Shown here piece by piece: positions 8,234 through 16,331 of a DNA stretch of 64,000 bases. The stretch is from Streptomyces sp. NBC_01262 (GTDB taxonomy: Bacteria; Actinomycetota; Actinomycetes; Streptomycetales; Streptomycetaceae): assembly GCF_036226365.1 (NCBI RefSeq), contig NZ_CP108462.1:8600001-8664000 (forward strand). Direction: 5' to 3'. The position numbers and the translations under genes are program-made. Position 1 is the stretch's first letter; each line of letters begins with the position of its first letter. The notes beneath the pieces are model-generated. The model was given only the letters and a program-made list of their open reading frames with translations, made no database searches and had not been told where the DNA came from.

Positions 8234-8812
8234 ATGGAGCCGATACCGGAGATCCCTGACCTGTCCGCCTATCTGGCCGCCGATGAGGTCATCGACCACG
8301 GCCATCCGCTGGTTCGCGAGACCGCCGCCCGGCTGCGCGCCCAGGCCCCCGCCCTGCATGACTATGCCAAGGCGGCTTTCGAATTCGTACGCGACACCAT
8401 CCCGCACTCCCAGGACGCGGGAGACATGCGGGTCACCTGGCGCGCCTCCGACGTCCTGGAGCAGCGCACCGGCATCTGCTACGCCAAGGCCCACGCCCTG
8501 ACGGCCCTGCTGCGCGCCGAGGGCATTCCGGCGGGGCTGTGCTACCAGCTCCTCGGCGAGATCCACGGCCTCGTCGCGCTGAAACTGCCCGGCCATGGCG
8601 CCTGGGCCCGGCAGGACCCCCGGGGCAACAAGCCGGGCGTGGACGCGCAGTTCTCCCTCACCGAGGAGCGCCTGGCCTTCGTCCCGGACGCCGGGCAGGG
8701 CGAATTGGACTACCCGACCCTTTACGCGACCACCCCGGCGCCCGTACTGGACTGCCTCCGGCGGGCCACCGACCGGCCGCACCTGTGGCGGACGCTGCCC
8801 ACCGGGCTGTGA
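8234..8812 (+). CDS. Transglutaminase-like (cysteine protease fold) protein
   Basis: 192 aa. The transglutaminase core is compact: a catalytic-Cys motif QRTGICYAKAHALTALLRA, a His in GEIHGLVALKL and an acidic residue in GVDAQFSL, forming the Cys-His-Asp triad of the family. No signal peptide or membrane helix is seen, so a cytoplasmic hydrolase or amidase is more likely than a secreted cross-linker. The start at 8234 is chosen over 8204 because a -10 box sits 7 nt upstream. It ends 8 nt before the convergent acyltransferase gene. Confidence 0.85.
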   Translation: MEPIPEIPDLSAYLAADEVIDHGHPLVRETAARLRAQAPALHDYAKAAFEFVRDTIPHSQDAGDMRVTWRASDVLEQRTGICYAKAHALTALLRAEGIPAGLCYQLLGEIHGLVALKLPGHGAWARQDPRGNKPGVDAQFSLTEERLAFVPDAGQGELDYPTLYATTPAPVLDCLRRATDRPHLWRTLPTGL

Positions 8813-8820
8813 TGAGGGGG

Positions 8821-9558
8821 TTACAGAGCCGCTTCGCGGTCGCGCGCGGCCGCTTCCTCCGGAGTCGGCGCGGTGCCGCCGAGGTGGGTGGGGAGCCACC
8901 AGCGGTCGTCCGGGCCGGAGGGCTTGCCGGGGTAGGCGCGCTGGGCGTCGTCGAGGAGTTCCTGTACGCGCATGCGGAGCCGGCGGGTGAGGGCGCCGGG
9001 CTTCTCGTTCTCCAGCGGGTTCATCGGCTCGCCGACCCGGATGGTGATGGGGGTGCGGCTGCGGCCGAGATTGCGCGGCTGTCCCTTGGTCCACAGCCGC
9101 TGGGTGCCCCACAGGGCCACCGGCAGCAGCGGAACGCCGGCCTCCATGGCGAGGCGGGCGGCGCCGGACTTGAAGGACTTCAGGGTGAAGGACTGGGAGA
9201 TCGTGGCCTCGGGGAAGACCCCGATGATCTCGCCGCCGCGCAGCGCGTCGAGCGCGTGCTTGTAGGCGTGCATGCCCTCCGAACGGTCCACCGGGATGTG
9301 CTTCATCGCGCGCATCAGCGGCCCGGAGATCCTGTGCCGGAACACCGACTCCTTCGCCATGAAACGCACCAGCCGCTTGGCCGGCAGCGCCGCGAGCCCC
9401 GCGAAGACGAAGTCGAGATAGCCGATGTGGTTGCTCACGAGCAGCGCGCCGCCCTTGCGGGGGACGTTCTCGGTGCCGCCGATGTCGAAGCGCAGCCCCT
9501 GCACCTTGAACATGGTGCGGGCGACACCGATGACGGGCGGGTAGACCAGTTCGGCCAT
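8821..9558 (-). CDS. PlsC-type 1-acylglycerol-3-phosphate acyltransferase
   Basis: 245 aa. It shows the HX4D acyltransferase motif (SNHIGYLD), the substrate-binding block VFPEATIS (counterpart of the family FPEGTRS, with Ala in place of Gly) and a later VPLLPVALWG block. The family transfers acyl chains to lysophosphatidate or related lysolipids at the inner membrane face. The C-terminal helical tail (RMRVQELLDDAQRAYPGKPS) is common in Streptomyces homologues. It is probably a single-gene unit. Substrate cannot be read from sequence; several PlsC paralogues normally occur per genome. Confidence 0.9.
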   Translation of the reverse strand: MAELVYPPVIGVARTMFKVQGLRFDIGGTENVPRKGGALLVSNHIGYLDFVFAGLAALPAKRLVRFMAKESVFRHRISGPLMRAMKHIPVDRSEGMHAYKHALDALRGGEIIGVFPEATISQSFTLKSFKSGAARLAMEAGVPLLPVALWGTQRLWTKGQPRNLGRSRTPITIRVGEPMNPLENEKPGALTRRLRMRVQELLDDAQRAYPGKPSGPDDRWWLPTHLGGTAPTPEEAAARDREAAL

Positions 9559-9730
9559 GTCGGGGTCCCTGCTCTCTCTGGGGATGGCTCCCGGCAGAAG
9601 TTACGCAGCCGTAGGTTTCGGGCCGCTGGGCGATCGTGCCCCCTAAACGGGTGCCGTGTCACCTCGCGTGCCCGACATCGGAGGAGATTCTCATCACGTC
9701 ATAGTCACGCCAAGGTCACGTGATCGTCAA

Positions 9731-10147
9731 TCATGCCGCGACGCGTCGCAGGATCAGATATATCTCACAGCCGAGGCAGTAGCCGAAGGCCGCGTTCAGG
9801 AAGGCCGCCGCGAGCGCCGCGCCGGTGGCCGCCAGACCCAGCCACTGCGGTCCCGCGAAGTACCCGATCAGGCCGACGGCCGCGAAGACCAGGCCCACGG
9901 CCTGCGCGAACCGTGGCGGCGCCGGGTCCTCGGTCTCTGCGGGCGGCCCCAGACGGGGGCGTACGAGCGTGCGGAACAGCCGGCCGTACGGTGAGTTCTG
10001 GACCCCCGCTGCGGCTCCGATCGCGAAGAACAGCGCCTGCGCGGCCAGCAGCCAGCCGCTGCCGGTGATCAGGACGACGGCCAGGACCACGGCGGTCAGG
10101 GTCGCGGCGAATCTCGGTCCCCGTGCGTCGATTGCAGTAGTGCTCAT
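9731..10147 (-). CDS. DUF4395 integral membrane protein
   Basis: 138 aa, starting at the ATG at 10147. Four hydrophobic helices are visible (about 12-30, 32-48, 85-103, 108-125), with a conserved Cys pair near the end (YCLGCEIY) characteristic of DUF4395. It is divergent from a membrane-anchored thioredoxin-like gene, and the shared Cys chemistry suggests a membrane thiol-redox unit (inference). An 11-bp inverted repeat separates the two starts. Confidence 0.85.
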   Translation of the reverse strand: MSTTAIDARGPRFAATLTAVVLAVVLITGSGWLLAAQALFFAIGAAAGVQNSPYGRLFRTLVRPRLGPPAETEDPAPPRFAQAVGLVFAAVGLIGYFAGPQWLGLAATGAALAAAFLNAAFGYCLGCEIYLILRRVAA

Positions 10148-10151
10148 GGCG

Positions 10152-10198
10152 GCAATGATTCCGGATGCCCGCGGATACGGGTCGTTGGGAATCATTGC
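10152..10198. promoter_or_regulatory. 11-bp inverted repeat between divergent DUF4395 and thioredoxin genes
   Basis: GCAATGATTCC (10152-10162) and GGAATCATTGC (10188-10198) are exact reverse complements separated by 25 nt. The left copy is only 4 nt upstream of the DUF4395 ATG. The most likely reading is a paired operator for one regulator acting on both genes. No regulator gene is adjacent. Confidence 0.55.
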
Positions 10199-10240
10199 GG
10201 TCATATGAACGCTGCACGGGGTCAGGAGGACTGACACGAC

Positions 10241-10654
10241 ATGACAGGACTGGTGGTGTGCGTCGCGGTGCTCGCGGCGTCCGGACTCTACGGACTGCTG
10301 CACCAGCGGCGTCAGGGGAGGATTCGCGTGCGGGCCAAGGACGGCGCGGAGCGGCTGACGGCCGCGGAGATCGGCGGACCGCTGGGGGAGCGGGCGACCC
10401 TCGTCCAGTTCTCCAGCGCCTTCTGCTCGCCCTGCCGCGCCACGCGGCGCACGCTCGGCGAGGTCGCGGAGATGGTGGCCGGTGTCGCACACGTCGAGAT
10501 CGACGCCGAGGCCCATCTGGATCTCGTACGGCGGCTGTCGATCCTCAAGACGCCGACCGTGCTCGTACTCGACGCCGACGGAACAGTCGTGCGGCGCGCG
10601 GCCGGGCAGCCCAGGAAAGCGGATGTGATCGCCGCACTCGGCACGGCGGTATGA
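10241..10654 (+). CDS. Membrane-anchored thioredoxin-family protein (CSPC motif)
   Basis: 137 aa. An N-terminal hydrophobic segment (LVVCVAVLAASGLYGLL) anchors a thioredoxin fold with redox motif AFCSPCRATRR near residues 66-70 and the cis-Pro region LKTPTVLVLDADG. An AGGAGG ribosome site lies about 10 nt upstream of the ATG. The CSPC motif suggests a thiol oxidoreductase, probably facing outside the membrane. It is divergent from the DUF4395 gene over an inverted repeat. Confidence 0.88.
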   Translation: MTGLVVCVAVLAASGLYGLLHQRRQGRIRVRAKDGAERLTAAEIGGPLGERATLVQFSSAFCSPCRATRRTLGEVAEMVAGVAHVEIDAEAHLDLVRRLSILKTPTVLVLDADGTVVRRAAGQPRKADVIAALGTAV

Positions 10655-10853
10655 CGGTGATCCCATATTTCGGGCCGGTCTTGACGGGGAACGGACAGGA
10701 TCGTCACTCTGACGTTATGTCGCGAGACCCCCTTCTGTACGCACGAGCGGATGTCGACCTCGGTCGGCACGCCAGCGCGCGCTGTCCGGGCCAGTGAGCG
10801 CCCCAGACGACAGCACGCCGCCTCCGGCACCACCGTTCCTGAAGGACAACTCC

Positions 10854-11372
10854 ATGACTGCCTTGACCGACATAGCCACGTCCACGGCAACGCCCGCCAC
10901 CTTCGACCCCTCGGTCTTCCGCTCGGTCTTCCGGCGCCACGCCGCCGGAGTCGCCGTCATCACCGCGCCCGGCGCGCGCCCGGTCGGATTCACCGCGACC
11001 TCCCTGACCTCGGTGTCCGCCGAGCCGCCGCTGCTCTCCTTCGGCATCAGCACCGGGGCCTCCGCCTGGCCCACCGTCTCCGAGGCGCCCTTCGTGGGCA
11101 TCCACATCCTCGGCGAGCACCAGCAGGAACTCGCCGCCACCTTCGCCCGCAGCGGCGCCGACCGCTTCGGCCCGCCCACCGCCTGGAGCGCCGGCCCGCA
11201 CGGCGTACCCCTGCTCGACGACGTCCCCGCCTGGCTCGTGGCGCGGGTCGTGGCCCGCATCCCCGCGGGGGACCACCGCATCGTCGTGGCCCAGGCGATC
11301 GCCGGCGACCCCGGGGGTCCCGGGCGTCCGCTGCTGTACCACCAGGGTGGCTTCAACGCGCTGCGGCACTGA
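10854..11372 (+). CDS. Flavin reductase-like (FMN-binding split-barrel) protein
   Basis: 172 aa from the ATG at 10854, preceded by GAAGGA; a GTG at 10794 is a weaker alternative. The flavin-reductase domain covers almost the whole protein: FRRHAAGVAVITAPG, GFTATSLTSVSAEPPLLSF, FVGIHILGEHQQELAATF and DHRIVVAQAI. Such proteins reduce FMN/FAD with NAD(P)H for a partner monooxygenase or act as flavin-dependent oxidoreductases. No partner oxygenase is adjacent, so the physiological role is open. The upstream gap 10655-10853 presumably holds its promoter. Confidence 0.88.
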   Translation: MTALTDIATSTATPATFDPSVFRSVFRRHAAGVAVITAPGARPVGFTATSLTSVSAEPPLLSFGISTGASAWPTVSEAPFVGIHILGEHQQELAATFARSGADRFGPPTAWSAGPHGVPLLDDVPAWLVARVVARIPAGDHRIVVAQAIAGDPGGPGRPLLYHQGGFNALRH

Positions 11373-11568
11373 GGTGTCGTCGTCCGGCGGCGTCGGGAAG
11401 GTCACAGTTCACCGTGCTTGCATACGGGTAAAGAGCTGGGTGTACTGACGAGTAATATTTCCGTCGGGGCCGCGCTGGGGTCCCGACCGGGAGCCGCCGT
11501 CACTGGCGCATATGCTGCCTGTCAGAGGGCAGTCGCCGACGAAGCCGATGCAGTGTAGGAGAACTGGC

Positions 11569-12354
11569 GTGAGCTTGAGGATCGTAGTCACCGTGAAGTA
11601 CGTGCCCGATGCCACGGGTGACCGTCACTTCGCCGAGGACCTGACCACTGACCGGGACGCGGTCGACGGCCTGCTGTCGGAGCTGGACGAGTACGCGGTC
11701 GAGCAGGCGCTGCAGATCGCCGACGCGGCCGACGACGCGGAGATCACCGTCGTGACGGTAGGCCCGGAGGACGCCAAGGACGCGCTGCGCAAGGCGCTTT
11801 CGATGGGCGCGCACAAGGCGATCCACGTCGAGGACGACGCGCTGCACGGCACCGATGTCATCGGCACCTCGCTGGTGCTGGCCAAGGCGATCGAGCACGC
11901 CGGTTTCGACCTGGTCGTCACCGGCATGGCGTCCACCGACGGCACGGCGGGCGTGATCCCGGCGCTGCTGGCCGAGCGCCTGGGCGTCCCGCAGGTCACC
12001 CTGCTGTCCGAGGTCTCCGTGGCCGACGGCAAGGTCACCGGCCGCCGTGACGGCGACGCGGCCAGCGAGACCCTGGAGGCCTCCCTGCCCGCGCTGGTGT
12101 CGGTCACCGACCAGTCGGGCGAGGCGCGCTACCCGTCCTTCAAGGGCATCATGGCGGCCAAGAAGAAGCCGGTCGAGGCCCTGGACCTGTCCGACCTGGG
12201 CATCGAGGAGTCCGAGGTCGGCCTCGAAGGCGCCTGGACCAAGGTCGCGGACGCCGCGGCACGCCCGGCGCGCACCGCCGGCACGATCGTCAAGGACGAG
12301 GGCGAGGGCGGCAAGCAGCTCGCGGAGTTCCTCGCGAGCCAGAAGTTCATCTGA
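11569..12354 (+). CDS. etfB: Electron transfer flavoprotein beta subunit
   Basis: 261 aa, the usual length. It starts at GTG 11569 behind TAGGAGA; the frame is open to 11512 but without a better start. ETF-beta features include IVVTVKYVPDATGDRHF, EITVVTVGPEDAKDALRKAL, MGAHKAIHVEDDAL, VTGMASTDGTAGVIPALLAE and the C-terminal extension around KAGTIVKDEG-type residues. EtfAB carries electrons from acyl-CoA and related dehydrogenases to the quinone pool through ETF dehydrogenase. etfA follows 91 nt downstream, so the two are almost certainly co-transcribed. Confidence 0.95.
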   Translation: MSLRIVVTVKYVPDATGDRHFAEDLTTDRDAVDGLLSELDEYAVEQALQIADAADDAEITVVTVGPEDAKDALRKALSMGAHKAIHVEDDALHGTDVIGTSLVLAKAIEHAGFDLVVTGMASTDGTAGVIPALLAERLGVPQVTLLSEVSVADGKVTGRRDGDAASETLEASLPALVSVTDQSGEARYPSFKGIMAAKKKPVEALDLSDLGIEESEVGLEGAWTKVADAAARPARTAGTIVKDEGEGGKQLAEFLASQKFI

Positions 12355-12445
12355 CGGCCGCGCGACCGCGCAGTACCGCGCAGTTCCGCCGGAAGCCGCC
12401 GCTCCCTCACGCCCCCTCACACGTTCCGCAGGAGAATTGATTCCC

Positions 12446-13408
12446 ATGGGTGAAGTCCTCGTCTACGTCGACCACGTGGACGGTGCCGTCCGCAAGCCGA
12501 CCCTCGAACTGCTCACCATCGCCCGCCGCCTGGGCGAGCCCGTCGCCGTCCACCTCGGCCCGGGCGCGGCCGACGCCGCCCCGGTGCTGGCCGAGCACGG
12601 CGCCACCCGCGTGCTCGCCGCCGACGCGCCCGAGTTCGCCGACTACCTGGTCGTCCCGAAGGTGGACGCCCTGGAGGCCGCCGCCAAGGCCGTCTCGCCG
12701 GTCGCCGTCCTCGTGCCCTCCTCGGGCGAGGGCAAGGAGATCGCCGCCCGCCTGGCGCTGCGCCTGGGCTCGGGCATCATCACCGACGCCGTGGACGTCG
12801 AGGCCTCCGACGAGGGCCCGGTCACCACGCAGGCGGTGTTCGCGGCCTCCTTCACCACCAAGTCCCGGGTCAGCAAGGGCGTGCCGGTGATCACCGTCAA
12901 GCCCAACGCCGCCCCCGTCGAGGCCGCCCCGGCCGCCGGCACCGTCGAGGAGCTGGCCGTGACCTTCGGGCCGCTGGCCACCGGCACCAAGGTGACCGCG
13001 CGCACCCCGCGCGAGGCCACCGGCCGCCCCGAGCTGACCGAGGCCGCGATCGTGGTCTCCGGCGGCCGCGGCGTCAACGGCGCCGAGAACTTCCACATCA
13101 TCGAGTCCCTCGCCGACTCCCTCGGCGCGGCCGTCGGCGCCTCCCGCGCCGCGGTGGACGCCGGCTGGTACCCGCACACCAACCAGGTCGGCCAGACCGG
13201 CAAGTCCGTCTCGCCGCAGCTCTACATCGCCAACGGCATCTCCGGCGCCATCCAGCACCGGGCCGGCATGCAGACCTCCAAGACCATCGTCGCGGTCAAC
13301 AAGGACGCCGAGGCCCCGATCTTCGACCTCGTCGACTACGGCGTCGTCGGCGACCTCTTCCAGGTCGTCCCGCAGCTCACCGAGGAGATCAACGCCCGCA
13401 AGGGCTGA
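12446..13408 (+). CDS. etfA: Electron transfer flavoprotein alpha subunit
   Basis: 320 aa from the ATG at 12446, preceded by CAGGAG. The C-terminal FAD-binding domain is well conserved: SGGRGVNGAENFHIIESLAD, GASRAAVDAGWYPHTNQVGQ, TGKSVSPQLYIANGISGAIQ and MQTSKTIVAVNKDAEAPIFD. It forms the FAD-containing heterodimer with EtfB. A strong hairpin (13438-13469) follows, closing the operon. Confidence 0.96.
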   Translation: MGEVLVYVDHVDGAVRKPTLELLTIARRLGEPVAVHLGPGAADAAPVLAEHGATRVLAADAPEFADYLVVPKVDALEAAAKAVSPVAVLVPSSGEGKEIAARLALRLGSGIITDAVDVEASDEGPVTTQAVFAASFTTKSRVSKGVPVITVKPNAAPVEAAPAAGTVEELAVTFGPLATGTKVTARTPREATGRPELTEAAIVVSGGRGVNGAENFHIIESLADSLGAAVGASRAAVDAGWYPHTNQVGQTGKSVSPQLYIANGISGAIQHRAGMQTSKTIVAVNKDAEAPIFDLVDYGVVGDLFQVVPQLTEEINARKG

Positions 13409-13437
13409 GCAACCCGAGCCGCACCGGCCCACCCGGC

Positions 13438-13469
13438 GGCCCCCGTACGCGATCTCGCGCACGGGGGCC
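13438..13469 (+). terminator. Rho-independent-like hairpin after etfA
   Basis: GGCCCCCGT (13438-13446) pairs with ACGGGGGCC (13461-13469) across a 14-nt loop that is itself palindromic (GCGAT-CTCGC). As usual for actinomycete terminators there is no T-run. Confidence 0.65.
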
Positions 13470-13514
13470 GTTCCGGTGCGCGCGCACAGCCGCGCGTGTG
13501 AGGATGCGCGGGTG

Positions 13515-14903
13515 ATGAACGAGCCCCCGGCGCGGCGGCATTGGCTGCCCACGTACACCTGGCTGTCCCGCACGGCGCAACCGTGGTCCGATCCCTTCAC
13601 CGGAAGCCCGGTCACCGTGCCACGCGCCGGCGCGGCACTGCTCCTGATCGGCGGTCAGGCCATCTTCACCTCCGCCACGCCGGAGTGGGGCATCGCCGCG
13701 TCCGCCGCCGTGATCCTGCTGGCGCTGGCTGCCTGGCCGTTGCGGCGGCGCAGCGTACGCCCCAGCGACGACGGGGCCTGGGTGGACTGCGGCAAGTCCG
13801 CGATACGTCTCATACGCCCGGTCCCGGACGGGCCCGGCCCGGCCGTGCTGACCGAAGTCGGCGCCGCGGAAGGGGTGCTGCTCGACCCGGACACCTCGGC
13901 GGCGGCGCTGCGGGCGGCGGCGAATCTGCTGGCGGCGGCCGGGGCCGACCCGGAGCGGCTCCAGCGGGTGGGCACCGACATGCCGGAGGCCGACGACGAG
14001 GACAGCGAGGACGAGCAGGACGGGGCGGGCGAGGAGGACGGCGAGGACGGCGAGGGCACGGACGTCTGGAACGGCGACTGCCTGGTGACGCACGACGCCG
14101 CGACGGCCTTCGTCCTCGAACTCGGCGCCTTCGGCGACCCCGGCGACCGGCAGTTCGAGCAGGAACGCAAGCGCCAGGGAGCCCTCGTCGCCCGCATCGC
14201 CGCGGCGCTCGGCGCGGACGCCCCCGCGATCCCCGGGCCCCCGGGCAGGATTCCGGACGAACTCCAGGTCACTGCCGACGACCTGCGGGCCTTCGCCCAC
14301 GCCGGACTGGCCTCCGCACAGCGCCTGGAGCGGCAGTTCGAGACATCCGCGGTGGAGGGCCCGTCGGACATCGCCCTGGACCTCGGCCGGACCCGCGCCT
14401 GGCCGTCCCGCGTGGACACCATGCCGGTGCGGGACCTGGCGACCGCCGACCCCGCCCGGATCGCCGCGATCCTGACCGAGGACCTGGCCGAGCAGGCCGC
14501 CACCGACCGCGCCCGGGAGCAGCGCGGCGACGCCGTGGGGGTGCCCGTCGCCGATGCGTGGGAGCGGCGCTGGCACCTCTACCTGGAGCGCTACGCGGCC
14601 CGGGCGTCCGCCGCCCCGGAACCTGCCCCGGAGGCGGCGGACGCGGCCCCGGCGGACCCGCCGCAGGAGGGGGCGCGCGGCCTCACCCGCACCGCCCGCG
14701 CCGCGCTGCTCCTGGCGGCCACCGCCGACGACGAGCTGCGCGCCCGCGCCGCGGGCCCGTTCGCCCTGGCCGCGAGCCCCGCCAGCCGGCGTATCCCCTG
14801 GCCCGCGCACCGTAGGCTGGCCGTGGCCGGGGACCGGCTGCTGCTGGCGGTCACGGTCTACGTGGTGCCCTTCACGCATCTGTGGGCGGGGACGGTCCGT
14901 TGA
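13515..14903 (+). CDS. Unknown actinomycete membrane protein with acidic linker
   Basis: 462 aa; not recognised. The start is the ATG at 13515, with a GTG one codon earlier. Two closely spaced hydrophobic helices lie near residues 37-50 and 54-70 (LLLIGGQAIF, AAVILLALAAWPLRR). Then come a soluble region, a strongly acidic linker (EADDEDSEDEQDGAGEEDGE, about 158-180), an alpha-helical part and a final hydrophobic stretch (LLLAVTVYVVPFTHLW). No catalytic motif is seen. It lies between etfBA and the DUF6986 gene on the same strand, but the terminator before it argues for its own promoter. Confidence 0.7.
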   Translation: MNEPPARRHWLPTYTWLSRTAQPWSDPFTGSPVTVPRAGAALLLIGGQAIFTSATPEWGIAASAAVILLALAAWPLRRRSVRPSDDGAWVDCGKSAIRLIRPVPDGPGPAVLTEVGAAEGVLLDPDTSAAALRAAANLLAAAGADPERLQRVGTDMPEADDEDSEDEQDGAGEEDGEDGEGTDVWNGDCLVTHDAATAFVLELGAFGDPGDRQFEQERKRQGALVARIAAALGADAPAIPGPPGRIPDELQVTADDLRAFAHAGLASAQRLERQFETSAVEGPSDIALDLGRTRAWPSRVDTMPVRDLATADPARIAAILTEDLAEQAATDRAREQRGDAVGVPVADAWERRWHLYLERYAARASAAPEPAPEAADAAPADPPQEGARGLTRTARAALLLAATADDELRARAAGPFALAASPASRRIPWPAHRRLAVAGDRLLLAVTVYVVPFTHLWAGTVR

Positions 14904-14964
14904 CGGGTCCGGTCACGGACGTTAGCTTCGCTTCAACGGTTTGTTGAAGATCTGGAGGATCCGC

Positions 14965-16239
14965 ATGGCGGGCATGACCGGGACATCACTGCCGGACGCG
15001 GTCGTCAGGGACATCGGCGCCTCGCTCGCCGGCGTCGACGCCGAACTCGCCCGCCGCTACCCCGGCGACCCCGGCACCCGCCAGCCCGTCCACACCGTCT
15101 ACGTGCCCGCCGACGCCTTCACCGCAGGCACCGTGCGCGACTGGGGCGACCGGGCGCTGGCCGCGCTCGACGAACACGCCCCCGACGCGGCCACCCTGGC
15201 CCGGGTCCTCGGCCTGCCCGACGAACTCGCCGGGCCCGTCCACGACCGCGTACGCGCCAAGCTGGAGCGCGAGCCCGTCGAGGACATCCGCATCGACTTC
15301 GAGGACGGCTACGGGCCGCGCCCCGACGCGGAGGAGGACGCGGCGGCCGTCGCGGCCGCCCGGACCCTGTCCGCCGCCGTCGCCGACGGCAGCGCGCCGC
15401 CGTACGCCGGCATCCGCATGAAGTGCATGGAGGCGGCGGTCCGCGACCGGGGCATCCGCACCCTCGACCTCTTCCTCACCGGCCTGATGGACGCCGGCGG
15501 GCTGCCCGCCGGGCTGGTGCTCACCCTGCCCAAGGTGACGTTCCCACAGCAGGTCACCGCGATGGTCCGGCTGTGCGAGGAGTTCGAGAAGGCGCGCGGG
15601 CTCGCCCCCGGCCGGATCCGCTTCGAGATCCAGATCGAGACCACCCAGGCCATTCTGGGACCCGACGGCACCGCCACCGTCGCCCGCCTCATCGACGCGG
15701 CGCAGGGCCGGGCGAGCGGTCTGCACTACGGCACCTTCGACTACAGCGCCTCCTGCGGCGTCAGCCCCGCCCACCAGTCCATGGACCACCCCGTCGCCGA
15801 CCACGCCAAGGCCGTCATGCAGGTGGCCGCCGCAGGCACCGGCGTCCGGCTCTCCGACGGCTCGACCAACGTGCTGCCCGTCGGGCCGACCGACCGGGTC
15901 CACGAGGCCTGGCGGCTCCACTACGGGCTGGTCCGGCGGTCGCTGGCCAGGGCGTACTACCAGGGCTGGGACATGCATCCCGGCCACCTGCCCACGCGCT
16001 ACGCGGCCGTCTACGCCTTCTACCGGGAGGGCTTCGGCGTCGCCGCCGCCCGCCTGGCCGCGTACGTGGCGAAAGCCGGCGGCGACATCATGGACGAGCC
16101 GGCCACCGCGAAGGCGCTCAGCGGATACCTGCTGCGCGGCCTGGACTCCGGCGCCCTGGACACCGCCGAGGTCACCACGGCGACCGGGCTCACACGAGCC
16201 GAACTGGACGTGCTCGCGGGGCGACTTGCGGCGAACTGA
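14965..16239 (+). CDS. DUF6986 / HpcH-HpaI aldolase-like protein
   Basis: 424 aa from the ATG at 14965, behind TGGAGGA. It shows the barrel-type metal/substrate block VEDIRIDFEDGYGPRPDAEE, IRFEIQIETTQAILGPDG and LHYGTFDYSASCGVSPAHQS, resembling HpcH/HpaI aldolase/citrate lyase beta and PEP-utilising barrel enzymes. Homologues are often labelled 'phosphoenolpyruvate kinase', without experimental support that I know of. It probably catalyses C-C bond formation or cleavage on a 2-oxo acid or CoA ester (inference from fold). The following kinase gene is 92 nt downstream. Confidence 0.82.
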   Translation: MAGMTGTSLPDAVVRDIGASLAGVDAELARRYPGDPGTRQPVHTVYVPADAFTAGTVRDWGDRALAALDEHAPDAATLARVLGLPDELAGPVHDRVRAKLEREPVEDIRIDFEDGYGPRPDAEEDAAAVAAARTLSAAVADGSAPPYAGIRMKCMEAAVRDRGIRTLDLFLTGLMDAGGLPAGLVLTLPKVTFPQQVTAMVRLCEEFEKARGLAPGRIRFEIQIETTQAILGPDGTATVARLIDAAQGRASGLHYGTFDYSASCGVSPAHQSMDHPVADHAKAVMQVAAAGTGVRLSDGSTNVLPVGPTDRVHEAWRLHYGLVRRSLARAYYQGWDMHPGHLPTRYAAVYAFYREGFGVAAARLAAYVAKAGGDIMDEPATAKALSGYLLRGLDSGALDTAEVTTATGLTRAELDVLAGRLAAN

Positions 16240-16331
16240 CGCATTCGGCACGCCATGTGGGCCGGGCGGGCCTAGGGTGTCGTTCCGAACGAGTGAGCGT
16301 ACGAACGCGGAACGAAACTTTGGGGAAAGCC

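Noticed and set aside
10187..10215. Possible SigR-type promoter (GGGAAT) before the thioredoxin gene
   Set aside because: The GGGAAT is part of the 11-bp inverted repeat, and no GTT-type -10 lies at the required 16-19 nt spacing.
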